8,743 nt of DNA, taken from assembly GCA_964418425.1 (NCBI GenBank), contig CAYQLT010000086.1, forward strand, positions 1 to 8,743, given 5' to 3'. Source of the stretch: CAYQLT01 sp964418425. GTDB lineage: Bacteria; Bacillota; Limnochordia; Limnochordales; Geochordaceae. Below the pieces are notes generated by a model, which was given only the letters and a program-made list of their open reading frames with translations, did not search any database and was not told where the DNA came from. Shown here in pieces: positions 1 to 5,873 of this stretch. Numbering within the stretch: the first letter of the stretch is position 1; each line of letters opens with the position of its first letter. The position numbers and the translations under genes were made by a program.

Positions 1-1256
1 TTGGCCGCCGCGATGGCCTGCCACGACAGCCCCAGCCGCTGCCCGATCAGATACAGCGTGTCCCCCGGCTGCACCACGTACGCGCCCGGCTGCCGGCCTT
101 CGCCAGGTCTCGTCCCCGGGGGCTGCGACGGCGGCTGCTGCCCCGGGGGTTCGGCGGGGGGCGGTTGGGAGGGGGGCTGCTGCGAGGGCGGCTGCCCCCT
201 GCGGGGGCCCTGGCTGCCCAGCAGCTGCTCCACCACCGTCCAGACGCCGGGGTCCTCAAACCCCAGCCGCCACAGGGCGATCCCGCCCAGCTGGTGCTCG
301 ACCACCAGGTTCAACTTGTGCTGTGTGCTCCGGGCGTCTTCGAAGTAGACGGTGTGCGCCTGGCCGGCTTCAGTGTATCGGAAGTAGGGGACCTGCGCCT
401 GATCGTCCCAGAGCAGCTGGACGCCTTTCTGCACCGCGAGGGTGGGCGCATCCCGCCCCTTGATCATCAGGCCCAGGCCGCCGGCAGCCGACCAGTCGTA
501 CCCGTAGCCCGCTATACCCACCAGCACCTTCTCTCGTGGGATCACCTGGGCCGCGTACGCCACCACGTCCCGCACCCAGGGCAACGAAGCGATGGGGCCG
601 GCAGGCGCTCCCGCCCAGTGTTCGTCGTAGGTCATGAGAGAGACCGCGTCCACGATCTGGCCCAGAGCCCGGTAATCAAACGCCCCGCTCCAACCGTTGT
701 TGGGGTCATCCCAGGTCTTGGCCGGAACCGCGATGCTGACCGTGAACCCCTGAGGCCTCAGCCGTTCGACCACCCGTCGCATGAACTCCGTCAGCTGCGC
801 CCGATGCATGGGATCCACGTTTTCGAGGTCGATCTGTACACCCTGGTATCCTTCGGCCTTGAGCAGCCGCTCGATGGAGTCAAGGGCCCTGTCCTGTACG
901 GCCCTGTTGGTCAGCACCGCGCTGGCGATCCCACGGTCAAACCCTCCCCGGTAGTTGTGGATCACCGCCTCCACCGACAGGTTCCGGGCTTTGGCCAGTT
1001 CCAACAGCGCGGGGTCCGAGCGGCCGAGGATGTTGCCGGATTCATCGAACTGGAAGAGAAAAGCGCCGACCGCGTCAACCCGCTCCCACCGCGAAAGAGA
1101 GTCAAAGGCCGCCCTGTCTCCCGGGAAGTCCACGGGATAGTAGCCAAAGACGAGATAGAGCTTCGTCGGCTGGCTCCCTGCTGCTCCCGCGAGGGTCGCG
1201 AGAATGGAAACTGCGAAAAAGGTTGCCAGTGCTACCAAGACCACACGCCGCTGCAT
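1..1256 (-). CDS. Secreted GH18 glycoside hydrolase (spore cortex-fragment-lytic type) with C-terminal LysM, 3' end outside window
   Basis: At least 418 codons are read on the minus strand from ATG 1256-1254, and the frame stays open to the left edge, so the C-terminus is missing. Residues 1 to about 26 form a Sec signal peptide (MQRR, a hydrophobic core, then AGAA). A GH18 domain fills about residues 30-345. The catalytic segment reads YQGVQIDLENVD, with the presumed proton donor E145 and D143. The first two Asp of DxxDxDxE are Gln, comparable to SleL/YaaH-type enzymes, which also lack them. Further family motifs are AVPAKTWDD, MTYDEHW (208-214) and GIAGYGYDW. A proline-rich linker (350-392) holds three QPPSQ units. 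A LysM domain starts at about Y393 (YVVQPGDTLYLIGQRLGLS). The family hydrolyses N-acetylglucosamine bonds in spore cortex or peptidoglycan, and LysM binds glycan. A spore role is inferred; vegetative wall turnover is possible. Confidence 0.93.
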   Translation of the reverse strand, partial: MQRRVVLVALATFFAVSILATLAGAAGSQPTKLYLVFGYYPVDFPGDRAAFDSLSRWERVDAVGAFLFQFDESGNILGRSDPALLELAKARNLSVEAVIHNYRGGFDRGIASAVLTNRAVQDRALDSIERLLKAEGYQGVQIDLENVDPMHRAQLTEFMRRVVERLRPQGFTVSIAVPAKTWDDPNNGWSGAFDYRALGQIVDAVSLMTYDEHWAGAPAGPIASLPWVRDVVAYAAQVIPREKVLVGIAGYGYDWSAAGGLGLMIKGRDAPTLAVQKGVQLLWDDQAQVPYFRYTEAGQAHTVYFEDARSTQHKLNLVVEHQLGGIALWRLGFEDPGVWTVVEQLLGSQGPRRGQPPSQQPPSQPPPAEPPGQQPPSQPPGTRPGEGRQPGAYVVQPGDTLYLIGQRLGLSWQAIAAA

Positions 1257-1260
1257 TAGC

Positions 1261-1268
1261 TTCCTCCC
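1261..1268 (-). promoter_or_regulatory. Strong Shine-Dalgarno site of the GH18 gene
   Basis: Read on the minus strand this is GGGAGGAA, followed by GCTA and then the ATG at 1256. The match and spacing fix the start codon of the GH18 gene, which is also supported by the signal peptide that begins there. Confidence 0.8.
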
Positions 1269-1294
1269 TATTCACGAGATTTGGCGCTTCAGCC

Positions 1295-1323
1295 ATTCCA
1301 TGCGGGATATGGCATGCCTTCAA
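1295..1323 (-). promoter_or_regulatory. Possible sigma-A promoter for the GH18 gene
   Basis: On the minus strand TTGAAG (1323-1318) and TGGAAT (1300-1295) are separated by exactly 17 bases. Each hexamer matches four of six consensus positions. The site lies in the 150-base divergent spacer, about 40 bases upstream of the GH18 start. With two mismatches per box this is only a candidate. A sporulation sigma factor could use other boxes. Confidence 0.3.
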
Positions 1324-1388
1324 GGACTTTGTGGCGCGAGTGGCATTGCATGGAGGCAAAGGCGGTGGAGGGCCGCATAAGGTGAGTC

Positions 1389-1395
1389 AGGAGGA
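1389..1395 (+). promoter_or_regulatory. AGGAGGA ribosome binding site upstream of the small membrane-anchored protein
   Basis: AGGAGGA is a near-perfect Shine-Dalgarno sequence. Its distance to the GTG at 1407 is 11-12 bases, longer than ideal. No better in-frame ATG, GTG or TTG lies between them; the only in-frame codon of that kind is CTG at 1398, which is too close. Confidence 0.5.
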
Positions 1396-1406
1396 CGCTG
1401 ACGGCG

Positions 1407-1808
1407 GTGGAAGTCCGAGGCCCGTGGCGGAAGGCGATCCCTATCGCGGCCGCGATGTTGGTGGCGGCAGTCCTGGCGTGGCGGGGGCTCGGACCCGGCC
1501 GCCCGCTGGAGGGGTACTCCGACGAGGAGCTGGGAGAAATGATCCGGCTCGCCCGCAATTTCCAGGATAACCTTCGCGTGGCTCTGGAGCCGGCCTTCAA
1601 GCCCTTTGTGGCCGCATACGTGCAGGACAAGTACCGGTCCGCAGGTGCTCACGTGGACTTCCGAAGCATCTCGGTACGCGACGACGGTCGGTTCCCCGTC
1701 GTGGTGGAAGTGCTCGGTGCGGTGGAAGGCCTGTACCTGCAGGCGAAGTTCCTCTTCTGGTGGGACCGGGGCGGCTGGAACATGCGCTACGTGGAGGGAG
1801 ACCTGTAA
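1407..1808 (+). CDS. Small membrane-anchored protein of unknown function
   Basis: This 133-residue protein is not recognised. It starts at GTG 1407 behind an AGGAGGA site; an in-frame ATG at 1455 (residue 17) would cut into the hydrophobic segment and is less likely. After a basic N-terminus (MEVRGPWRK) comes one hydrophobic stretch at about residues 10-27, which should be a membrane anchor or uncleaved signal. The remaining 105 residues should lie outside the membrane. They begin with an acidic, likely helical part (SDEELGEMIRLARNFQDNL) and end in a part rich in Val and aromatic residues that looks like beta strands (FPVVVEVLGA, then KFLFWWDRGGW). The gene is divergent from the GH18 gene, and its last 22 bases overlap the end of the amidase gene. 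The context hints at a cell-envelope role, but no function can be assigned. Confidence 0.7.
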   Translation: MEVRGPWRKAIPIAAAMLVAAVLAWRGLGPGRPLEGYSDEELGEMIRLARNFQDNLRVALEPAFKPFVAAYVQDKYRSAGAHVDFRSISVRDDGRFPVVVEVLGAVEGLYLQAKFLFWWDRGGWNMRYVEGDL

Positions 1809-2614
1809 CTCGGCGGACTCCCCGGCCTAGCGGGGTCGGCCCCTCCAACCGGTGAGTCCCGGTCCGTTCGTGGCCCCGTGCGGGCCATCTGATAGCTCCA
1901 CCATTCCATGACCGCCCAAGCGATCCGCTCTGCCGCCGTCTGCCGGTTCTGGGTCTGCTGGATCCAGGCCACATCCTGGGGGTTGGTGAGAAAGCCAACC
2001 TCCACCACCGCGTGGGGGACGTCCAGCTTGTCCAGGTACAGGCCGCTGACGGTGAACGGGGGTGACGAGTCCGGCAGGAGCTGCACCAACTGGCTGTGGA
2101 TCAGGCGGGAAAGCCTCAGGCTGGCGTCCACCACCTCCCGAGCCGCCCCGCTTTCGGAGTACACCACCGTCACCCCCCGCACCCTCGCCCCGGGCGAGGC
2201 GTTGAGGTGAATGCTCACGTACGCATCGGCCCGCTCCCGGCTCGCGTGGGCGAAAAACTGGCGCAGGTGCACCGCCAGATGGGCGCGATCGCCATTGGTC
2301 AGCTCCCCGTCGCCGTCGAAGTCGCCCGGAAGGTAGTCGCCGTCCCGGGTGAGGTACACCTCCGCCCCGCGGCTTTGCAACGCCGAGGCCACCCGGCGGG
2401 CGATGTCCAAATTGAATGGATCCTCGTGGAGGCGCAGCCTTCGGTTGTACGCTCCCGTGAAGCTCCCATGAACCGGATCCCAGCCGTGGCCGGCATCCAC
2501 CACCACCACGGGAGAACGGCTCACCTGGGCCGGCATGCCTGAACCGCCCCACGCCAGTCCAAGGGTGAGCGGTGCAAGCCAGACCGGCCGGCATGCCCAC
2601 CGCCTGGCCGGCAT
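1787..2614 (-). CDS. N-acetylmuramoyl-L-alanine amidase (Amidase_3 family), secreted
   Basis: This 275-residue protein should be a zinc amidase that cuts the bond between N-acetylmuramic acid and L-alanine in peptidoglycan. Residues 1 to about 30 look like a weak export signal (RR, then VWLAPLTLGLAWG). The Amidase_3 motifs are in order: VVVVDAGHG with zinc ligand H43, ligand E64 before NLDIA, SIHLNAS with ligand H136, and VEVGFLTNP with the catalytic Glu. Between TRDGDYLP and the usual LxxR segment sits an acidic loop, D98 to D109, that fits the 12-residue EF-hand pattern. The last 35 or so residues are Pro-, Ser- and Arg-rich and probably disordered. The ATG at 2614 is preceded two codons upstream by an in-frame TGA, so the protein cannot begin earlier. 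CwlD-like roles in spore cortex are possible but unproven. The 3' end overlaps the convergent small gene by 22 bases. Confidence 0.93.
   Translation of the reverse strand: MPARRWACRPVWLAPLTLGLAWGGSGMPAQVSRSPVVVVDAGHGWDPVHGSFTGAYNRRLRLHEDPFNLDIARRVASALQSRGAEVYLTRDGDYLPGDFDGDGELTNGDRAHLAVHLRQFFAHASRERADAYVSIHLNASPGARVRGVTVVYSESGAAREVVDASLRLSRLIHSQLVQLLPDSSPPFTVSGLYLDKLDVPHAVVEVGFLTNPQDVAWIQQTQNRQTAAERIAWAVMEWWSYQMARTGPRTDRDSPVGGADPARPGSPPSYRSPST
1816..1837 (+). terminator. Weak hairpin just after the small protein's stop codon
   Basis: CCCCG (1820-1824) and CGGGG (1831-1835) can pair around a six-base loop. GA/TC pairs outside a two-base bulge could extend the stem. It begins about 8 bases after the stop at 1808, where a terminator would be expected, but no T-run follows and it lies inside the 3' coding part of the amidase gene. 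A factor-assisted or partial stop is possible; chance is a real alternative in GC-rich DNA. Confidence 0.2.
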
Positions 2615-2680
2615 CCCTCACGGACGCACCCTCCCGCCGCCTCTGGCCCCTGCAGCCCCTGCGGGGGCCGCCGTCCCGTT

Positions 2681-2700
2681 CCGGCGCCTCGCCGCGCCGG
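2681..2700 (-). repeat. Perfect GC hairpin between the unknown membrane protein and the amidase
   Basis: CCGGCGC and GCGCCGG form a perfect 7-bp all-GC stem around a six-base loop. It lies 53 bases past the stop of the unknown membrane protein (2753) and 66 bases before the amidase ATG. No T-run follows on either strand, so it is not a classical terminator. It could weaken read-through, stabilise an RNA 3' end or act in the amidase leader. Confidence 0.4.
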
Positions 2701-2727
2701 GCGGCTCCACGGCGCAGCCTGCACCGC

Positions 2728-2760
2728 CATAGCTATGACGGGCAGGCTCCGCTCATGAGC
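2728..2760. promoter_or_regulatory. Pair of 10-bp palindromes upstream of the amidase
   Basis: CATAGCTATG (2728-2737) and GCTCATGAGC (2751-2760) are both perfect palindromes. Their centres are 23 bp apart, about two helical turns. The first is unusually AT-rich for this window. The second covers the stop codon of the unknown membrane protein. They might be binding sites for a dimeric regulator of the amidase, but their sequences differ, so they would not be two copies of one operator. Confidence 0.2.
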
Positions 2761-3793
2761 CCGCCAGGCCGCCCCCCAAGGCGAGCCCGGGAGCGCACCC
2801 GCACACCGATGCGTCGGCCCCGTCCCCGCCGGCCGGCGCAATCTGGTAGATAGCCACCAGAATGGCGGCCAGCAGGCGCCCGTCGAATCGGGCCCGGCAC
2901 CGGGCGTACAGGAGGCTTTCAGCCCCTACGAGGGAGGCAGCCACCGCGGGTGGCTGCAAGCAAAGCTCGATGGCGACGGCCACCCACCGGTAGGCGTCGA
3001 ACGGCAAGGTGATCCCGAACAGGGTGGTGGTGACCACATAGAGGATGGTGGCCACCGTCAGCGACAGCCGGTGGCGCCCCAGACACCCCGCGGCCCCCAG
3101 GGCGCCCAGGGCCAGGCCCGCCGCAAGCCACCTCATCGGCCCCTGGCGCTCTACCCAGCCGGCCGAAAGGCCCCGGGCGACCGCCATCCCGTCCCGGGCG
3201 GCGGCCACCAGGGTGTCCTGGAGCAGTTCGGGGCCCGCAGTCCGGGATTTCAGGCCGTAGCCTGCCGCCAGGTGCGCCACCAGAGCGTTGAGAAAGGCCT
3301 CCAGCTGGGGAGGCGACCCCGCCGTTCGCACCGGGAGCCGGCGGCGCATGCCCAGCACGGCTTCGCAGGCCATCTGCTCTCGGCCCATGCGGCGGTACCG
3401 GTCCCTGGCCTGTTCCCACTGCCGCCTCAATGCCTGCGGCGTCCCGCCTCCCGGTGCGCGCAGCCAGGCTCCCAGCAACGCGGCGAAGGTGAACACCTCC
3501 AGGGCCGCCGCCACCTCGGCCAGCCGCTGCTCGGGAAGCCTGGCCAACGAGCCCACGAAGCTGCGGGTGCAGGCCGACACAGCGGCGGCACGTTGCACCA
3601 GCGGCTCGGGCGGCCGGCCGGGCGGCGTCCGGGCCGCACCAGCAGCGCCTCCTGCGCCGGCCAGCGCGGATTCCAGGGCCTTCGCCAGAGCCGGGTCAAA
3701 ATGGCAACACCCCAGCCGGTATCCTCGGTGGACACGCCGGGCCAGCTCCCATTCGGTGGGTCGCCGCGGTAGACCGGCCCTATCGCTCCCCAC
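2753..3793 (-). CDS. Unrecognised protein with a C-terminal membrane domain of about four helices
   Basis: I do not recognise this protein. The start chosen is GTG 3793, which has GGTGAG nine bases upstream and gives 346 residues. An ATG at 3955 in the same frame would give 400, but it has no ribosome site and adds a Gly/Arg-rich stretch that does not look like protein. Residues 1 to about 215 are soluble, Ala/Arg-rich and mostly helical (ALAKALESALA, LRRQWEQARDRYRRMGREQ), with a CCHFDP motif at 29-34. Hydrophobic segments follow at about 219-239, 244-265, 267-296 and 306-322, then a short Gly-rich tail with two cysteines. The gene lies on the same strand between the Sco gene and the amidase. 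A cytoplasmic helical domain on a small membrane domain could serve as a sensor, scaffold or transporter partner, but nothing in the sequence decides this. Confidence 0.65.
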   Translation of the reverse strand: MGSDRAGLPRRPTEWELARRVHRGYRLGCCHFDPALAKALESALAGAGGAAGAARTPPGRPPEPLVQRAAAVSACTRSFVGSLARLPEQRLAEVAAALEVFTFAALLGAWLRAPGGGTPQALRRQWEQARDRYRRMGREQMACEAVLGMRRRLPVRTAGSPPQLEAFLNALVAHLAAGYGLKSRTAGPELLQDTLVAAARDGMAVARGLSAGWVERQGPMRWLAAGLALGALGAAGCLGRHRLSLTVATILYVVTTTLFGITLPFDAYRWVAVAIELCLQPPAVAASLVGAESLLYARCRARFDGRLLAAILVAIYQIAPAGGDGADASVCGCAPGLALGGGLAGS

Positions 3794-4015
3794 GCCTGCC
3801 CGCTCACCGCCCTGCACCCCGCCGCCGCGCCCCCGCCCGGCATGTAATGCCAGCGGACGGGCTTCCGTTCTGTGACGCCAGCGCCATTTGGTATCGCCCC
3901 CGAAGAGGACCCACGGGTGGCGGTCCCGGGAGCAACTACGAGTCCCGCGGAGCATTGGGCCGCCGGGCAGCGTGCCGCCACTGGAGTGAGCACCAGGGGG
4001 ACGGCCAAACGGTGT

Positions 4016-4687
4016 TCAGCGGGAGGGACCGCGGGAACGGGCGGGCCGCTCTGCCAGCACCTGCTTCACGTCGTGAGCCATGTCGGTGGCGCCCATGCCG
4101 AACGGGAACATCACCCGCAGCCGCCCCTCGGGGTCGATGAGATAGACGAGGGCCGTGTGATCCATCAGGTAGCCCGTGGCGGAGCTCTCCACGGGCACCT
4201 TCTGGGCGAAAATCCCGTAGGCCTTGAGCACCTCGGCGACCGCGCCGGGCTCTCCCGTCAAACCGACGATGGCCGGGTCGAAACGGGACAGGTACGCCCT
4301 AAGCTGCTCCGTGGTATCCCGCTCGGGGTCCACCGTCACAAATACCATCTGAACCCGATCCGCCTGCTCCGCGAGCTGTTCTCGCACCTGGCCGAACAGC
4401 ACCATCGTGGCCGGGCAGGCATCCGGGCAGAACGTATAGCCGAAGTACAAAAGCACCGCCCGCCCTCGGTGGGAGGCCAGTGAAAACGGACGGCCCAGGT
4501 GATCGATGAGGCTCAGCTCCGGTGCCGGTTGAGGCGGCTCCATCGCCATGCCCCGAAACGACGGCGCCCGGGATTGCCACAGGCCGCGGCCCCAGGCGAC
4601 CCCTGCGACCACCAATGCCGAAGCGAAGAGTCCGAAAACAAGCTTTCGCCGTTTCATGGACGCCGAATTCTCTCCCCGACCGGACAC
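4016..4687 (-). CDS. Sco1/SenC family copper chaperone, membrane-anchored
   Basis: The protein has 223 residues from GTG 4687, which has GGTGAG six bases upstream. A second start, ATG 4657 (residue 11), would give MKRRKLVFG and a tidier anchor, with GGGGAGAG 12 bases upstream. Residues 12-33 form the N-terminal anchor (KRRK, then a hydrophobic run with no lipobox cysteine). A thioredoxin-like Sco domain follows from about residue 53. Its copper ligands are intact: C87 and C91 in FCPDACP and H177 in MDHTALVYLIDPEGR. FVTVDPERDT is also typical of the family. Sco proteins deliver copper to the CuA site of cytochrome c oxidase, or act as thiol redox proteins, on the outer face of the membrane. 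No oxidase gene is visible here, so the partner is unknown. The gene is divergent from the nucleoside transporter operon, with about 150 bases between the starts. Confidence 0.94.
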   Translation of the reverse strand: MSGRGENSASMKRRKLVFGLFASALVVAGVAWGRGLWQSRAPSFRGMAMEPPQPAPELSLIDHLGRPFSLASHRGRAVLLYFGYTFCPDACPATMVLFGQVREQLAEQADRVQMVFVTVDPERDTTEQLRAYLSRFDPAIVGLTGEPGAVAEVLKAYGIFAQKVPVESSATGYLMDHTALVYLIDPEGRLRVMFPFGMGATDMAHDVKQVLAERPARSRGPSR

Positions 4688-4764
4688 TTCGGGCTCACCG
4701 GCCTCGATCCTCCGAACCTGCCCCGCAGGGTACAGGCGCCGGACGGCGAACCTCCTTCGTGCAG

Positions 4765-4806
4765 CCGCAGGGCAGGCGGGCTGCCGTCTTGCGGTTCGAG
4801 CTGCCC
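4765..4806 (+). other. Possible alternative hairpins in the leader of the binding-protein gene
   Basis: GGCAG (4771-4775) pairs with CTGCC (4781-4785) around a five-base loop. The outer arms CCGCA (4765-4769) and TGCGG (4790-4794) add a second 5-bp stem across an uneven internal loop. GGGCAG (4770-4775) can instead pair with CTGCCC (4801-4806), which excludes the first form. The element ends about 30 bases before the start codon. No known riboswitch consensus was seen, and short GC stems are common in DNA like this. Confidence 0.2.
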
Positions 4807-4819
4807 ACCTTCAGCTTGC

Positions 4820-4827
4820 GGGGGAGG
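4820..4827 (+). promoter_or_regulatory. Shine-Dalgarno site that decides the start of the binding-protein gene
   Basis: GGGGGAGG lies nine bases before TTG 4837. The only other nearby in-frame start, GTG 4828, directly touches the site and leaves no spacer. The TTG is therefore preferred, although the GTG cannot be excluded. Confidence 0.55.
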
Positions 4828-4836
4828 GTGAGGGCT

Positions 4837-5871
4837 TTGCACGGGGCATGGCGCGCGGTGGTGGTGGCAGGCGTGGCGTTGGCGCTGGCCGCTTCCGTCG
4901 GGTGGGCTGCGCCCATCCAGGTCGGCCAGGTCACCGACGTGGGCGGTATCGATGACAAGAGCTTCAATGCGACGGCCTGGAAGGGCGTTCAGGACGCCAT
5001 CGCCAGGCTGGGGGTCCAGGGGCGCTACCTGGAGTCCCAGCAGCAGACCGACTATGCCAAGAACATCCAGGAGTTCATCTCCCAGGGGTATGACCTCATC
5101 GTCACCGTTGGGTTTTTGCTGGGCGATGCCACCAAGGAGTTCGCCGAGCGCTACCCGCACCAGAAGTTCGCCATCGTGGACTTCGCGTACAGCCCGCCGC
5201 TTCCCAACGTGCTGGGGCTGACGTTCGCCACCGACGAGGCGGCCTTCCTGGCCGGGTACCTGGCGGCCGGCATGACCCGCAAGGGCGTCGTGGGCACCTT
5301 CGGGGGCATCAAGATCCCGCCGGTGACCATCTTCATGAAGGGCTTCGAGGCGGGCGTCCGTTATTACAACCAGGTACACGGCACCCGGGTGCGGGTGCTG
5401 GGCTGGGATACGAGAGCCGACCGCGGTCTGTTCACGGGTAACTTCGAAAGCACCGACGACGGGCGGCGTTTCGCCGAATCCCTCTTCGACGAGGGCGCCG
5501 ACATCGTCCTGCCGGTAGCCGGGCCGGTGGGCCTGGGCTCCGCAGCGGCGGCCAAGGAGCGCCGGCTCAAGATCATCGGGGTGGACACGGACTGGTACAT
5601 AAGCGCCCCGGAGTTCAAGGAGACCTACCTCACCAGCATCATGAAGCGCATGGACGTGGCCGTCTTCGACGCCATCCGTGCGGTGGTGGAGGGTCGGTTC
5701 ACCGGCGGCACCTACGTGGGCACCCTGGCCAACGGCGGCGTGGACATCGCCCCCTTCCACGACTACGACAAGGACGTGCCGGCCTCTTTGAGAGCCGAAC
5801 TGGAGCAGGTACGCCAGAAGCTCGTCTCCGGAGAGCTGACCGTCGACGGCGTGCTGGGGACGGGACGCTGA
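4837..5871 (+). CDS. nupN: BMP-family (PnrA/NupN-like) nucleoside-binding protein of an ABC importer
   Basis: From TTG 4837 this gives 344 residues; GTG 4828 would add three. Residues 1 to about 25 form a Sec signal ending in GWAA. The mature part begins IQVGQVTDVGGIDDKSFNATAWKG, the hallmark N-terminal motif of the basic membrane protein (BMP) family, split here as DVGGIDDKSFN at 34-44. Other family segments are LIVTVGFLLGDA, VGTFGGI, GADIVLPVAG, GVDTDWY (248-254) and YLTSIMKRMDVAVFDAI. These proteins capture purine nucleosides outside the membrane and deliver them to a YufO/YufP/YufQ-type transporter, which is encoded directly downstream. An oddity is that no cysteine follows the signal, whereas most family members are lipoproteins. 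The open frame extends upstream to about 4522 but there overlaps the Sco gene and is not coding. The symbol rests on family and gene order only. Confidence 0.93.
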   Translation: MHGAWRAVVVAGVALALAASVGWAAPIQVGQVTDVGGIDDKSFNATAWKGVQDAIARLGVQGRYLESQQQTDYAKNIQEFISQGYDLIVTVGFLLGDATKEFAERYPHQKFAIVDFAYSPPLPNVLGLTFATDEAAFLAGYLAAGMTRKGVVGTFGGIKIPPVTIFMKGFEAGVRYYNQVHGTRVRVLGWDTRADRGLFTGNFESTDDGRRFAESLFDEGADIVLPVAGPVGLGSAAAAKERRLKIIGVDTDWYISAPEFKETYLTSIMKRMDVAVFDAIRAVVEGRFTGGTYVGTLANGGVDIAPFHDYDKDVPASLRAELEQVRQKLVSGELTVDGVLGTGR

Positions 5872-5873
5872 GC

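Noticed and set aside
193..208. CCCCCTGCGGGGGCC shared almost exactly with 2656-2670
   Set aside because: One copy lies in the coding sequence of the proline-rich linker and the other in a spacer. The match is short and purely GC, so chance in GC-rich DNA explains it.
436..444. Walker B Ser-Gln replacement in the second ABC domain of the ATPase (residue numbers; encoded near 7235-7261)
   Set aside because: It looks like a lost catalytic site but is the normal state of the second domain in the RbsA/YufO family, so it is not evidence of a broken gene.
165..1259. Open frame of 364 codons on the plus strand across the GH18 gene
   Set aside because: It is antisense to a gene with signal peptide, catalytic motifs and LysM all in one frame. 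Its own translation shows no family motif and is rich in Arg, His and Pro, as expected of a GC-rich shadow.
3427..4008. Minus-strand open frame of 193 codons in another frame over the unknown membrane gene
   Set aside because: Its start resembles a signal peptide, but the rest is Trp/Pro/Arg-rich. It overlaps the frame that continues into clear membrane segments, so a shadow is more likely.
4751..4758. AAGGAGG-like sequence on the minus strand in the Sco/binding-protein spacer
   Set aside because: It is a near-perfect Shine-Dalgarno match, but no ATG, GTG or TTG follows within 5-12 bases on that strand, so it serves no visible gene.
4522..4836. Upstream extension of the binding-protein frame
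   Set aside because: The frame is open, but it overlaps the 5' end of the Sco gene on the other strand. It would place the signal peptide about 100 residues inside the protein, and a strong ribosome site at 4820-4827 marks a start near 4837.
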